From Prinsepia uniflora (taxonomy: Eukaryota > Streptophyta > Magnoliopsida > Rosales > Rosaceae), in assembly GCA_032719365.1 (NCBI GenBank), contig CM064863.1, forward strand, positions 24,251,137 through 24,315,136: a stretch of 64,000 nt of DNA, in the 5' to 3' direction. This document shows, piece by piece, positions 1 through 11,463 of the stretch. The first letter of the stretch is position 1, and every line of letters begins with the position of its first letter. The notes below the pieces were generated by a model. The model was not told the origin of the DNA and did no database searches. It saw nothing but the letters and a program-made list of their open reading frames with translations. A program made the translations under genes and the position numbers.

Positions 1-2981
1 GTGGTTTGACTTGGACGACTATTCGGATTTGGATTCGTTAGTCGGTCTAGTCATGTCAGCTTGTATTGGGACTGCACTTCGCAGTCAGGGTTGTACGTAT
101 CGGTTAGACCGAGTTGGTTGTCGTGCTACTTCAGTTGTAGGTTGGTGCAACTAAGGTCGTGGATGACCTGGTAGACGACAATGGTTTAGTCGAGTTACGA
201 CAGGATAGAGATTGTTGGACAAGTTACCAGGGTTGGTACTTGTCGATGGAATCCCGGAGCGGGGATACGGAGTATTTGGTACGGGCGAGTGATTCCGTTG
301 GATGCGGGGTCTCGATAGCGGTGCCTGGTAGTTAGGTCTGCACGAGTGTGTAGCAGGCACTACTACCGAGAGTGGTTGTAGTTACGATTGTTGGGAATCG
401 AGGACGTTCGGGGAACGTTTTCCTTTTCTCGCATGAGCTGTCAGGGTAACTGTACCCTGAGTTGTCGGGTACGAGGGAGGCAGAGTTTCTCCTATACGAG
501 CAGAGGTACGCGATCGTCGCTTGGTATGAGCGGAGATCCAGGATTGTCAGGTTGCACACGGTGTGCTGATACTGATACTGGTGTTAGTGTGCTGCTACTA
601 GTGTGGATGCCTGTGTGTTGATACTAGTGCAGGTGATAATGCGTTGGTGTACTGGTACTAGTGCTGGTGCTGGTGCCGGTGATTGTGAGGACGGTGAGTT
701 ACGAGTCGGGATGTGACTCCGGCGTGATGGACTTCTGATTGGTATCTATGGTTCGGGAGTGAATCACGGATAGTGACGGACTGGATAGGATCCAACGGTA
801 GTTGAGACGTGAGGATCGAGTACTGTCATGGGGGACTAGCGACCAGTTGGTCAGTGTTGGCCGGAGTTGGTCAGAATTGGTTAGATATGGTGGTTTGCAG
901 AGATTTGACTGCAGATCACAGCAGGGGTCTGTTGTGACTTTTCAGTAGAGTGGTACATCAGGTTAGGATGAATTGACATCCTTTTGGATGTACATATACG
1001 GTCGTAAATGGGCATGTGTCCATAACCAGTCTAACGGGGACACGTGGTTGATGTTCGAGTATGTTGTTTCCGACGTAGTTGGAACTTCGGAATCACAAGA
1101 GGTTGCGATTGAGGTGACGAATCGAATGCGGGTTTTCCGCATTAGTATTGGATAACTCGAGGTCATTTTGGGTGACTTCTCGGATTCTACCATGATTGAT
1201 GATGGTAGATGACGTTGATGATATAGATGTTGTTGGTTGCCACTCGTACACTGATTGTGTATTGGTTGGTGGACCCGGGATTTGTTCTGGACCATCAGGA
1301 GGAGATGAGTATATCGAAGTTAGGTGACTGAGATTTCTCATTTTCTGCTTGGTGGCAGACGATGTTGGTTTACGTGATGTGGTGAATGCAGCGAGTTTGG
1401 TTGTATTCACATAGGACGAGTTTTGATGTCATCGTCTTGGATCCTCTTTGGATTTTCCTAGGTGGAATGCCAAGGATCGATACAAGGTGATTGGGGAGGA
1501 CCCACAGTCTCGATCGTGACGTCTATAGTCGTTTGACGTAGTGGTGGATCTGGATCGTGATCTTGATGATCCAGATAGGTGGAGAGTTTATCACTCTTAC
1601 TTGGATGTTGAGTGGAGCATGATGGGACTGAACTTCTTTTCGAGGTAAATCCCATATGGCTTATTACTCGCCTGAGTAGTTGTCCGATGAGTAGGTGTCT
1701 GACGAGGCTGGATTTTGTCTGACCTAGTGTTGTGTTGATGTTGGAATTGACTTCCCTATGAAGTCAATCGTTGGTAATAGGGTAATCGGTTTAGCGGGTA
1801 ACCGATAGGTTTGGTTTTGGTACGTCTCGGTAGACGTGAACGATATTTCAGGTTTTGGAATCAGATTTCTGGATGACGATTCAGGATTTGATTTTGGAAC
1901 TTGAAAGAGGATTTCTGTATTTGGGTTTTGGAATCGGATTCTGGGTGACGATTCAGGATTTGATTCTAGAGCTTGACTATAGATTTTCTTTTATGGATTT
2001 GGGTTCGGAATGGTTATTCCTAATACTAGTTTACGGAATGATGATTTCGGATTTGAATTTGGACATGATTATGGATATGATTTCTGGGTTTGCATTCGGG
2101 ATTTCTTACGAAATTGCGGATTCGGATTCGGATTTGGAAATAGATAATGGGTTGGAGTTTCGATTTGTCTAGATCGGACAGATGGACTCCATAATTGAAA
2201 CGTGATTGACTACAACCTAGGTGGTTGTAGGCTGATTGATGGGTAGTTATACGTACCTTGTTCATTGTTCGAGGTACGACACCGGGCAGACTTGGGATGT
2301 CTGGTGACGGTATATAGGTTATACCAGTGGTACGTTGGAGAGCGTGTTGGTAGTCAGCATGGTTCCGATACCATTGGAGTAGTCGGGGTCGTGGACTGGA
2401 CGTTGGATACTGTGCATTGGGTCATGGTATTTCTGATGGGTCTAGTTACACACAGATTGAGTGAAAGGCTGTGTGGGTAAGTGTTTACTCCTGGTTGGGT
2501 CCGTTGGTGGTTAGTGTAACCACGAGTGTGTGTCATATCAGTTTGCGACTGACAACTGTGAAGTACTGACAGTTTGTAGGAGGTGTCAGTGTGGATCATG
2601 GTGTGAGGTCTGTTGACTCCCAGTGGGAGCAGACGTCAGGATAGTTAGTGGTTGAGCAAGGAACCGTCTAGTTGGTTGTGTCAGCGAAACGGTAGATCTG
2701 ACAAGTGGGATCAGTTCGGAGCGTACGACTTCTGTCATTCGACGTGGTCGAATGTAGTCGATATGACGAGAGCGTTAGTGGTACGTCTAGTTACAAACGA
2801 GGTTTATGTTGACTAGTGGGTGTACTAGTGTACACGTGTTTTGCGGTCGATTCTACTTTCCACGAGGTGGTTGTGGAATCAGGATAGTGGAGTTTCAAGA
2901 ACGAAACTAATTAAGGAGGGAAGAACGGTTAGATTAGGTCGGTTGGAATTTCGGGGACGAAATTAATTAAGGAGGGAAGGT
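1..2981 (+). mobile_element. Non-coding 3' internal region of a large-LTR retrotransposon (element G)
   Basis: This stretch directly precedes a polypurine tract and a 3' LTR, so it is the 3' internal part of a plus-strand LTR retrotransposon whose rest lies left of the window. It is rich in G and T and poor in C on the plus strand. I find no gag, protease, reverse transcriptase or integrase motif in any frame; the open frames are short and low in complexity. The last bases resemble the gypsy-type tail (a 'ttcggggacgaaatt' box, then the purine tract). Positions 1855-2165 form a repetitive GGATTTGG-like block. It is either a non-autonomous large retrotransposon derivative or a heavily decayed Ty3/gypsy element; I prefer the former because a second element (15500-17490) shows the same composition. 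Confidence 0.6.
2969..2980 (+). other. Polypurine tract of element G
   Basis: The run aaggagggaagg ends two bases before the TGTAAC start of the LTR, the expected place for the plus-strand primer of reverse transcription. A near-identical purine run lies about 57 bp upstream (2912-2923) in a repeated context. Confidence 0.8.
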
Positions 2982-4680
2982 TGTAACGACCCGTCCCAAA
3001 TTCCTAGATTAGATTAGTGACTAATCACGATTAGTGAGGCTAATCCGTGATTAGTATAGCGAAATCGGACGAACGGTGCGAAATGACCGTTTTGCCCCTG
3101 ATGGTGGCAAAACGTTGACTTTCCATTCGGGCGGTCAAATGGACTTTGACCGATGACCGTGACGTAGTTCGTGACGTCACGAGTTAGTAGACAGGTGGCA
3201 CGTTCAATTCTGACGTTCGTAGAAGAAGTTATGACGTTCGGAAGCCCAAGGGCATTTTGGTAATTTGGGTGAATAGGAGGTCAAAAGACGACTTTTTGAC
3301 CAGGAGGTCCGATGGCCGAGGGCCGAAGACCGTTACGTAGATAAGGACGATACGAATCCGTAGACAGGCGGCACGTCGAATTCGGACGTTCGACGGCGAA
3401 GTTACAGTTCACGAAAGTTTCGGGATACTATTTCCGGCGACACGTTTTACGAGGACCATTTGTCTTTAGTGGGCTCAACTACTTTTCAGCAACCAATGGA
3501 TGAGTGACACTTGTCACCCATCCACTGGCCCTTAATTCCCATACATGCATCGATCATCTCTTTGTTTTCCATTCATCCAAACACCCACCCGATCTCAGTT
3601 TGAACCCAAACCCATCCAAACCTTTCCAGCCGATCTTGAATGGGACCATAGAGTGAGGGAGAGGCTGAGGAAGCTAGGGACGGTGGCGGGGAGCACCTGG
3701 ACCGCCGCACACGGCCGTGAAGGCCCAGGTAACCCGATTACCCGACTAATGCCCATTTTTCCATTATTTTCGAATATGACTTTATGGGTTGTTATGGGTG
3801 ATTGGAAGATGATTAGGGAGTTGCTAGGATGATTTTAAGAGGTTTTGGAGGGTGCTTCACGGCGGAGGGAGCCGTGAGGGTGGTCGGGAAAAACAGGGCC
3901 GTGAGCTCCATGTTGGAACCATAGGTTTCGGTAGGTTTTTGATAGTTTTGTTAATTGGGATTGATAGAAAACATTAAAATAGGAATTTAGGAATTGGAAT
4001 GGAGGAAATCGGACCAAAAATGAGGGAGAAGAAGGCCTGGACCGGTTACGCCGGTCCAGTTGCAGAGGTCGGACCGGACCGGCCGGCCCAGACCGGTTCG
4101 ATCGCTGGGAACGACGCACTGTTCACCGGCGCGTGAGCCCACGCGCAGGGGCCTTTGGGCGGCGCGTGGCAGCGCGTGGTGGGGTTTCTGGGGATGTGTC
4201 CAACATACGAAATCATCTATTCGATGTAACGAACATTTTGGGACTGGTTTCGAGTCGATCGGACACCGTCTCGATATGTTTCGGGGCATCGGAAGGTTTA
4301 GGTTCGGGATTAAAAATAGTTAAAAATACGGGAAAATTACGGGGCTTTAATGAGGGGTTATATAAGTAGTTAGTAACCCTCTAAATTAATTTGGACAGGT
4401 TTGGGAGTCCCGGTGACGGTGATCGGCTCGGGGAGCCGTATGGCATGCAAATCGAGGCAGCAGCTCGGACGGTCTGTGAGTGGACTTGTTTTCTAAATTG
4501 GTGCATGCATAAATGTTTATTATATGTTTTATTACTTGTTTGATGATGTCATGGGTGCATTTGTATGTGGTTACGTGTAAGCACGTATTTCGAGGTTTCG
4601 GCCGTATACGGTGCTTATACGGGTCTGTATTTCTTTATTGATTTAAATGAACTGAAATTGGATTTCAAAATGATAAACTC

Positions 4681-4811
4681 GGGTATGAGACCCATTTGGT
4701 TTTGTCTCGGGCATATGACCTCAGATATTGGGCACGGTGCCCAACTGATGTCCTATGTTCGGGTACGAGACCCAAGCTACTTTCCGGTTTTGATTTCAGG
4801 TCAGGGAACCT
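4681..4811 (+). repeat. Cluster of 12-13-nt inverted repeats in LTR G
   Basis: GGGTATGAGACCC (4681-4693), GGGCACGGTGCCC (4730-4742), GGGTACGAGACCC (4761-4773) and GGTCAGGGAACC (4800-4811) are each able to form a short stem and loop. Solo LTR D keeps several of them (55625-55637, 55928-55940). Confidence 0.7.
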
Positions 4812-4825
4812 TAAATGGATTTCCC

Positions 4826-5007
4826 GGTTCATGACGGTTTATGGGAACCGGCATGAACTCTTAATATGGTATCATGGTTCATGACGGTTTATGGGAACCG
4901 GCATGAACCCTTGTTGGTTATTACAGTACATGACGGTTTATGGGAACCGGCATGTTACCTGATTATGGATTTTATGGATCATGACGGTTCAGGGGAACCG
5001 GTCATGA
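4826..5007 (+). repeat. Four-copy 50-bp tandem repeat with nested hairpins
   Basis: Four units begin near 4826, 4876, 4926 and 4977. Each holds an outer stem (ggttcatg with catgaacc) enclosing an inner stem (cggtt with aaccg). The fourth unit is the most diverged. The same array occurs in solo LTR D at 56020-56206, so it belongs to the family. Confidence 0.85.
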
Positions 5008-5753
5008 ATGTTTATGTTATGTATATATATGTTCGTCTACCTTCCTTTACTTCTATTATCTCCTCCGGGGAGGGTCGTTGGCCTGGGTGGACCCCGGAGT
5101 AGTCACGGAGCACCGACTGAGTGGAGTCACCCCCCAGTTGGGTTCCTTACTCTCAGGAAGGCTATGGTTACTATTACCTCGGGTAGGGTCAGTGGTCTGC
5201 GGACATTGACCTTGACTTTGAGATGACTCGGATTGAGACCCGGGTAGCGCGCGCGTAGCTTTGGATACCGTGACAGGATTGGTTGTGTGACTTATATATA
5301 TGTATGTGATGGATATATGATATATGATATGTGGTGTGTACAGGTGTGCACAGGATTTGGGCAGTGGCCCGTATGGTCGTTTTCATTGTGGTCCTTCGAC
5401 CTTGGTTTATATCTGCTTTGGGCTTAGTCCCACATATGGTTTGTTTTGGATAAATGGTTTTCGAATGCATGCATGCTTTTTAGTGGAGGGTACAAATGTC
5501 TTCCTTATTAAATGTTTTTATAAACTCTTTGTTTTGTCCACTCACAGTTTTTAATGTTTTGACTGCCCTTCAGGTTGACATCGGATGTGGACTGTAGCAG
5601 GGACCGAGATATCACATGCCTCCTCCGGATCCTGGCGTACTCTGATAGCCCGGGAGGGCAAAGGTCGGAAACATCCCTTGTCTGACACTTCGTGTCAGAC
5701 GGGAGCAGGGTCATCCCGCACTAATCCCGGGGGGATTGGGATGGGTCCTGTCA

Positions 5754-7387
5754 ATGATGCTTCCTGGAAGGTTAATTTGATTTTGGTTTGGAAACCAGTG
5801 AGTTGGGATGATCAACCCGTTTTGTTGATCACGGGTTGAATGGCCAATTAAAGGACTTGTCGAGGCAAATTAGTGTCACATAACTTAAATTGGAAGAATA
5901 ATAAACATGTTAGGATCAAATTGGATTGAAATCGAGTAGGAATTGATGGGTAATCAATCGGGTCAAGCCGCGGGTGGCAGGCCCGTATTACTGATAAACG
6001 GGTGAAGGTGGTGACACTGTAGCTACAGTGTCAGGCGCGTGACTTTCACGCGCAGCCACTTTGGGCGGCGCGTGAGGGCGCGTTAGACCTTATCTCCGAT
6101 CACGATCAACATGACTTTTGTTCCTCTCATCATTCTGAACATTTTTTATGAATTAACCATGTTGATCTGAGATAGTTTGGGAGGGTCAGTTTAGGGCCGG
6201 TTGTCTCGGGAAATGTGTTGGACGGTTTCCCCGAGCCGGTTTCTATTTCGGACTTTTGGTTAAATGTTTAAGACTTGTGGTGACCCTTACGTGTGATTTG
6301 GACTGACAGGAATTGTACGATAATCCCGATACAGGTCCGTACGCGAAGATTCACCGCGGGATCGTACTGTGAGTGGGCCCGATTTCATTAAACCCTTGCA
6401 TGCTTAAATGTTTTCCGATTTACTTATATGTTCACATGCTGGAATCAAGAAACGGTTTTGATGATATTGAAATTATGATTATGGCACGTTTCACGGTATT
6501 TGTATTTGAGACCCGTTTTGGTGAAACTTAAAGATTGGTTTGGATTTTATCTATGTATATATGTTTTGCATGTGGATATCAATAAAATGTATTTGGTACT
6601 GCACTGTATAGATACATTCTTGTGATACTATCTCCTCCGGATGTGGTACCCCGGAGTGGTCACGGCGCATTGACTGCGAGGGGTCATTCTACGGAGGAAC
6701 CGGACCGTAAAATGACTCAGGAGCAGGATTGCTTATTTGACGTCAGGGACGTCGAGCGTCTAGGACGCTAGACATTTGAGATGCCGTACCCGGACAGGGT
6801 TCGGGGATTGGACTCGGAATTGAGACCCGAGTGGCACGCGTAGCTTTGAGACTGTGACCTTATCGGACGTCAGGGATGTCTGGATCGGAGTGTATAGTGC
6901 AGTGGCTAAAATTTATCTTATGATTTTATTACATGCCTTATGGTTCATACTATATGATTTATGGTTTTAAATTCTAATGCATGCATGTTTGGAAAACGGA
7001 GGGGTAAATTATATGATTTACTTATTAAACGATTTTATAAACTTGAGTTTCGGCCCACTCACCCTTAATGTTTTGGTAACCCCTCCAGGTCGTGTTACTG
7101 AGGTAGAGGAGGAACCTGAGGCTGAGGCATAGATCTACTTCCGCGTACCTGATCTCCTGTTGGGTGGTTTGCCCGCAGGTTTATTTTAGAGTCGTGCTCG
7201 CAACTTGTAATTTTGGATTTCATCCCTTGTCTGACATCTGTTTATTTCGGATTTGATGTAAAACTTTAATTTGGTTATTTATGCATTTGAACGTTTGAGG
7301 TTAAAATTGGTATGTTATTTTGGGTGTCAGACGGGAGCAGGGCACGTCCCCTTTGTGGTCCCTGTGGGATTGGGGCGGGTCCTGTCA
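5754..7387 (+). repeat. 3' part of an LTR of the TGTAACACCC family (LTR F)
   Basis: The sequence is collinear with 45199-46840 and 52434-53627, the LTRs of gypsy element V, and ends with the family's GGGTCCTGTCA. Its 5' part (about 1 kb) is missing because element G is inserted at 5754. No primer-binding site follows at 7388, so this is a solo LTR or a 3' LTR, not a 5' LTR. It carries a perfect 20-nt palindrome (6013-6032) next to an 8-bp hairpin (6035-6053). Confidence 0.85.
6013..6053 (+). promoter_or_regulatory. Palindrome plus CGCG hairpin in LTR F
   Basis: GACACTGTAGCTACAGTGTC is a perfect 20-nt palindrome at 6013-6032. GCGCGTGACTTTCACGCGC at 6035-6053 has an 8-bp stem. Both are kept, with small changes, in the LTRs of element V (about 45451-45493 and 52681-52724). 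CGCG cores are known plant transcription-factor targets (CAMTA family); a promoter role here is inference. Confidence 0.5.
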
Positions 7388-9752
7388 CCTTATGTATTCA
7401 GTCTAACTAGATACCTATAATTCTGTTTAGTACTCCCAGATGGCAATAACCAACTTCGAGGTTAAGAGTCGACTAGGTTTCAACTCTTCGCAACTAATAT
7501 GGTCTTTAAAACAGTTCTCTCAGCCTAAGGCTTAATGCAACTAAAAGTAATGAGAAAGCTAAGTTCGAACATACCTCAAGGTCTGAATAGTGATCCAGTA
7601 TAACCCATGTTTAAAATAGTGGTCAAAGTGGAAATTAAGATCAAGTACGTTCCATTATTCGCTAATCATCCAGATGATGGGAACGCAGTTCAAATGTTCA
7701 TTCTTCAGGTTTAACTAGTAACTAACTGCACTAGGTAATTCTTCTAGTCCAATAGTCCAACAAAGGGATCCAAACACCAAGTACAACATTTGATTCGATT
7801 TTTTGTTCAATATAAGGGTTTGTATTGTAATTTGCCTCTCAACTTTATAGTCAGTAACCAGCGGTCCCTTAAAGTCCTCTTAAAATTCAACAATTTTGAA
7901 AAGAAATCTCGCCAAAGTGATAATTGATCTATGTGGAGGTTCCTCCTAACCCAAACATCCGAAGCTGTTGTTTTGCTTCCATCAAAGGTGGCTTAAAACT
8001 CTCAAAAGGGATTGGGTAACAAAAATACACCAGAGTCCTTACCTCGTAACTTAATGATGATTTCCATCATGAGCATACCAAAATCCTCGTTCAATCTTGT
8101 TAGCAGTAAGATCCCTCTATAAGGTAATCTTAAGGTTCACCACTTCCAAAATAACCCAAAAAGGCAAATCTCATATCCAAGTTCGATACGGTTTAAGAAT
8201 GTTTGAGATTCGATCCTTATGACCCCGAAAAAGTAAAAAGGTAAAAAGACCATCGAAGGGTTAGAGACGTCCTTCAAGTACTCGAGTGATGACATGTATT
8301 CGAGTATAGAGAAGAATTATCTAGAAGAAAGCTCATGCAATTGCTAGGAAGAAGTCCAGTGAGGAAGTGGAGTACTATGACTCGGGGTCACAATACAAAT
8401 CAAACACTTTCGATAGCCAGATGTTCAGGCCAACTCCTGAGTAAGGATTACGAACTCAATTGAGGAAAGAGATTCACCATAACTCGATTAGTGTACATGT
8501 AATAGGAAAATGTCTAAGCGATAGGTGTGGTAGTGACTGATATTTTCCCAACAAAGATATTCAGTAACTAGGCCATGCGCTCTAGTCCCTTAAACCAAAC
8601 TCCACAATAGAGTTTCACTCGAAACAACCCTCAAAGTTTTCTTCCATCATAACTTAGTTTCGTCCGTCAAATGGTAAATTTCAACGATCAAAATAATGTA
8701 TGTCAGAAGGTCACATCCAACTATAAATGTGTAATCCCAAATGAGTCTTAAGGTGTTGGTAAGGGAGTTACCAGTTAAACACATGGTTTTTAGGTCCACC
8801 GGAAGAAAAATTTTGCTAAAACAAAAGTTAAAAACTTTCTGACTTGTTCTTCAGGTTTAGGAGTTGCTTGAGTGTATTGAAGTGGTTACCAGACAATAGG
8901 TCCAAAAGAGAGGAGGTCAAATGCTGGAATTGCAGTAGAACCTGGGCACGTACTTAGCAAGGCCATAGGATAATCCAACTCTAGGCGTACAAATCTTGGC
9001 TTAGGTCCCCACAACATGCCTCTTCGGTACCACAAATCCTGTCTAAGTCAACAGTTCAGCTAAGATAAGGATGCGCTAAGTCCAAAAGAAATGGATTGAC
9101 CAATAAAAAATCTTAATATGCTGAAGCCGAGTATCCAAAAACGAGCCTAGGGAAAGAGTCTAGCCATTCTCATACAACCGGTTTTTGTCGAACTCCAACC
9201 ATTACAATTCGTAGGTTCAGATATGCACGAGCGCCACACAAGCGGAAGTGTTAACTAGCCAACGTATCCAAGCAACCATTAGGTGTAGAACCAACAATGT
9301 ACTACAGATTCACACCCAAATAGTAAGCTCACCGAGAATGGGTGACAAGTGGTGGTTAAATTTCATTCCTGAAAGGCTATTCAAAACTGAACTTTGAGTT
9401 TGTGGTCGCACTAAAAATGCGTGGATGGAATCACCGATCCACACCAAAGCATAACAATGATTGTCAGGAGCGAGTGAGGGAAAAATTTGGGGACAAAAAC
9501 AAAAATAATCGTCAAAAGGTACTAGTAATCAATTTCGTAATCTCGTCATCAACTAACTCAAATCCTTGCGAGTAAACTAATCCGAGACTTAGGCGAATTC
9601 ATTTTGCACTTTGGTTAGTAAACCAAGGGGGTGAGAAACATATGGTGAAAAGATAGAGTATAAGATATGAGGAAGTGTGAAAATGATGTCGGACCAACTA
9701 CCATAAAGAATCTTGAGTCGTAACAAAAGTTGAAAGTCAACGGGGGATTCCC
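7388..9752. other. Unassigned decayed stretch, probably old retroelement
   Basis: No open frame of useful length and no LTR border were found in these 2.4 kb. Around 8908-8962 the plus strand reads like a broken zinc knuckle: a C-W-N-C core after basic residues, then G-H-V-L one frame away, as in retrotransposon gag proteins after a frameshift. This is the only hint of origin. It could also be host intergenic DNA. Confidence 0.3.
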
Positions 9753-10418
9753 TGATAGGACCCGTCCCAATCCTCCTAGATTATCATGGGACGTGCCTGC
9801 TCCCGTCTGACACCTCGTGTCATACCAGGGATACACTTGTCACCCACTCGGGGTCCATCAGAGTACACCAAGATCGGTGGTGGCATGTGATGTCTCGATC
9901 TCTGCTACAGCCTGCATCCGCTATCAACCTGAAGGGTATTAAAACCATAAAAGCTGTGAGTGGACAAAACAACAGTTTTATAAAAACCATTTATATCGAA
10001 AATACGTTTATACCCTTCACGTAAAAGCATGCATGCATCATAAAATAGTCATTTCAAATGCTTTCTCGAAAGCAAGACACTTTTCTTTTTTCAAATCAAA
10101 ATACCGTGAAAATTGCTTCTGAATCGAAGCCATTAACTCAGTAGGGCCTCAGCCCAAAATGACATCAAGAAACCAACATAAAATCTCAGTTCAAATCATA
10201 GAACACAGGGTCTCAGCCCCAAACCAATCACAAGGTGAAACATCATATCATATATATATATATAACCCATCCTTGGAATCTCATATGCCCAATCAACAAC
10301 CCTTCACGATATATCTACAGTATGCATACTACTCGGGTCTCATCTCCAAGTCTACCTCCAAGATCTACGACGTATAGGAGGACCTGTCTCCGAACCTTGT
10401 GACACGACCCATCCCAAT

Positions 10419-10440
10419 CCCCCCCCCCCCCCCCCCCCCC
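10419..10440 (+). repeat. Homopolymer of 22 C
   Basis: Twenty-two consecutive C replace the short C run that other copies carry at this point near the LTR 3' end. It is either slippage or an assembly error. Confidence 0.9.
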
Positions 10441-10999
10441 GGGATTACCATGGAATGTGACGTGCTCCCGTCTGACAAGAGGCGCCAGACAAGGGATAAC
10501 CGATTGCCATTGCCCAAACGGGCTTCCAGAGTGCGTAAGGATCGATGGAGGAGGTGTGCGATGCTCAAGTCTCTGCTGCAGTCGTATCCGGAATCAACCT
10601 GAAGGGCATTGAAAACAAAAGCTGTGAGTGGACGAAAATAAACAAGTCTGATGAAAACATTTATAAGACATTTATGCCCCTCAGTAAAATCATATGCACG
10701 CACCAAAAACCAATAATCCCATATATATTTAGAAATAACCATTAGGGCCTTAGCCCGGAAACCAAGCATAGTTTCAAATTCCAAAAGTCAATCCAAGAGT
10801 TATTTCATAAATCCAGTAATATAAACCATAAGGCATATAATAATAACCATAACCATAATTTTAGTTGCTGCACTATACACTCCAATCCGACATCCCTGAT
10901 GTCTGACGTCCCTGACGTCAATAAGGTCACAATCACAAGGCTACGCGTGCCACTCGGGTCTCAATTTCCGAGTTCAATCCCCGAACCCCGTTCGGGTAC

Positions 11000-11047
11000 A
11001 GCATCCCCGATGCTTAGCGTCATAGACGCTGGACGTACTAGACGTCC
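11000..11047 (+). repeat. Three adjacent 15-17-nt inverted repeats in LTR I
   Basis: AGCATCCCCGATGCT (11000-11014), AGCGTCATAGACGCT (11016-11030) and GGACGTACTAGACGTCC (11031-11047) are perfect 6-bp stems with loops of 3, 3 and 5 nt, lying almost head to tail. Confidence 0.85.
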
Positions 11048-11356
11048 GTGACCTCTCCGGGGTACCTCGCCGGAAGAGACAATATAATATGGAAGGATCT
11101 ATACAGTGCAGTACCAAATACATTTTATTGATATCCACATGCAAAACATATAGGTATACATAGATAAAATCCGAACCAATCGTTACGTTTCATCAAACGG
11201 GTCTCATGCCCAAATACCGTGAAACGTGCCATAACCGAAATATCATCAAAACCATTTATAGATTCCAGCATGTGAACATATATAAAATGTAAACCAGGAA
11301 ACATTTATTCAATTCCATTTTAGGGTCCCCGACCCGCAATCACATGTAGAAATCAA

Positions 11357-11463
11357 CTGGGCCCCTGGCCCGATTCCACAAGTTAACTGGGCCCCTGGCC
11401 CGATCCACATGTTAACTGGGCCCCTGGCCCGATTTCATAGTTCAACTGGGCCCCTGGCCCGAT
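11357..11463 (+). repeat. Four-copy 30-bp tandem repeat in LTR I
   Basis: Units containing CTGGGCCCCTGGCCCGAT start at about 11357, 11387, 11416 and 11446. Each has a GGGC...GCCC type inverted repeat. The spacing matches the array in LTR H. Confidence 0.9.

Larger units (their letters stand above)
2982..5753 (+). repeat. 3' LTR of element G (TGTAACGACC family, 2.77 kb)
   Basis: The LTR starts TGTAACGACCCGTCCC after the purine tract and ends GGGTCCTGTCA. Related copies in the window are solo LTR D (53896-56990) and minus-strand LTRs at 9753-15499, 10400-13366 (5' end only) and 43509-58975. Inside are a GC-rich block with CACGCGC/GCGCGTG motifs (4130-4180), small inverted repeats (4681-4811) and a 50-bp tandem array (4826-5007). 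The element sits inside LTR F: bases 5754-5758 (atgat) would be the right target-site copy, with the left copy outside the window. Confidence 0.85.

Noticed and set aside
1855..2172. Open frame of 105 codons rich in Phe, Gly, Asp and Leu
   Set aside because: It arises from the GGATTTGG-type low-complexity block in a retroelement; related copies read in other frames or on the other strand, so it is not a gene.
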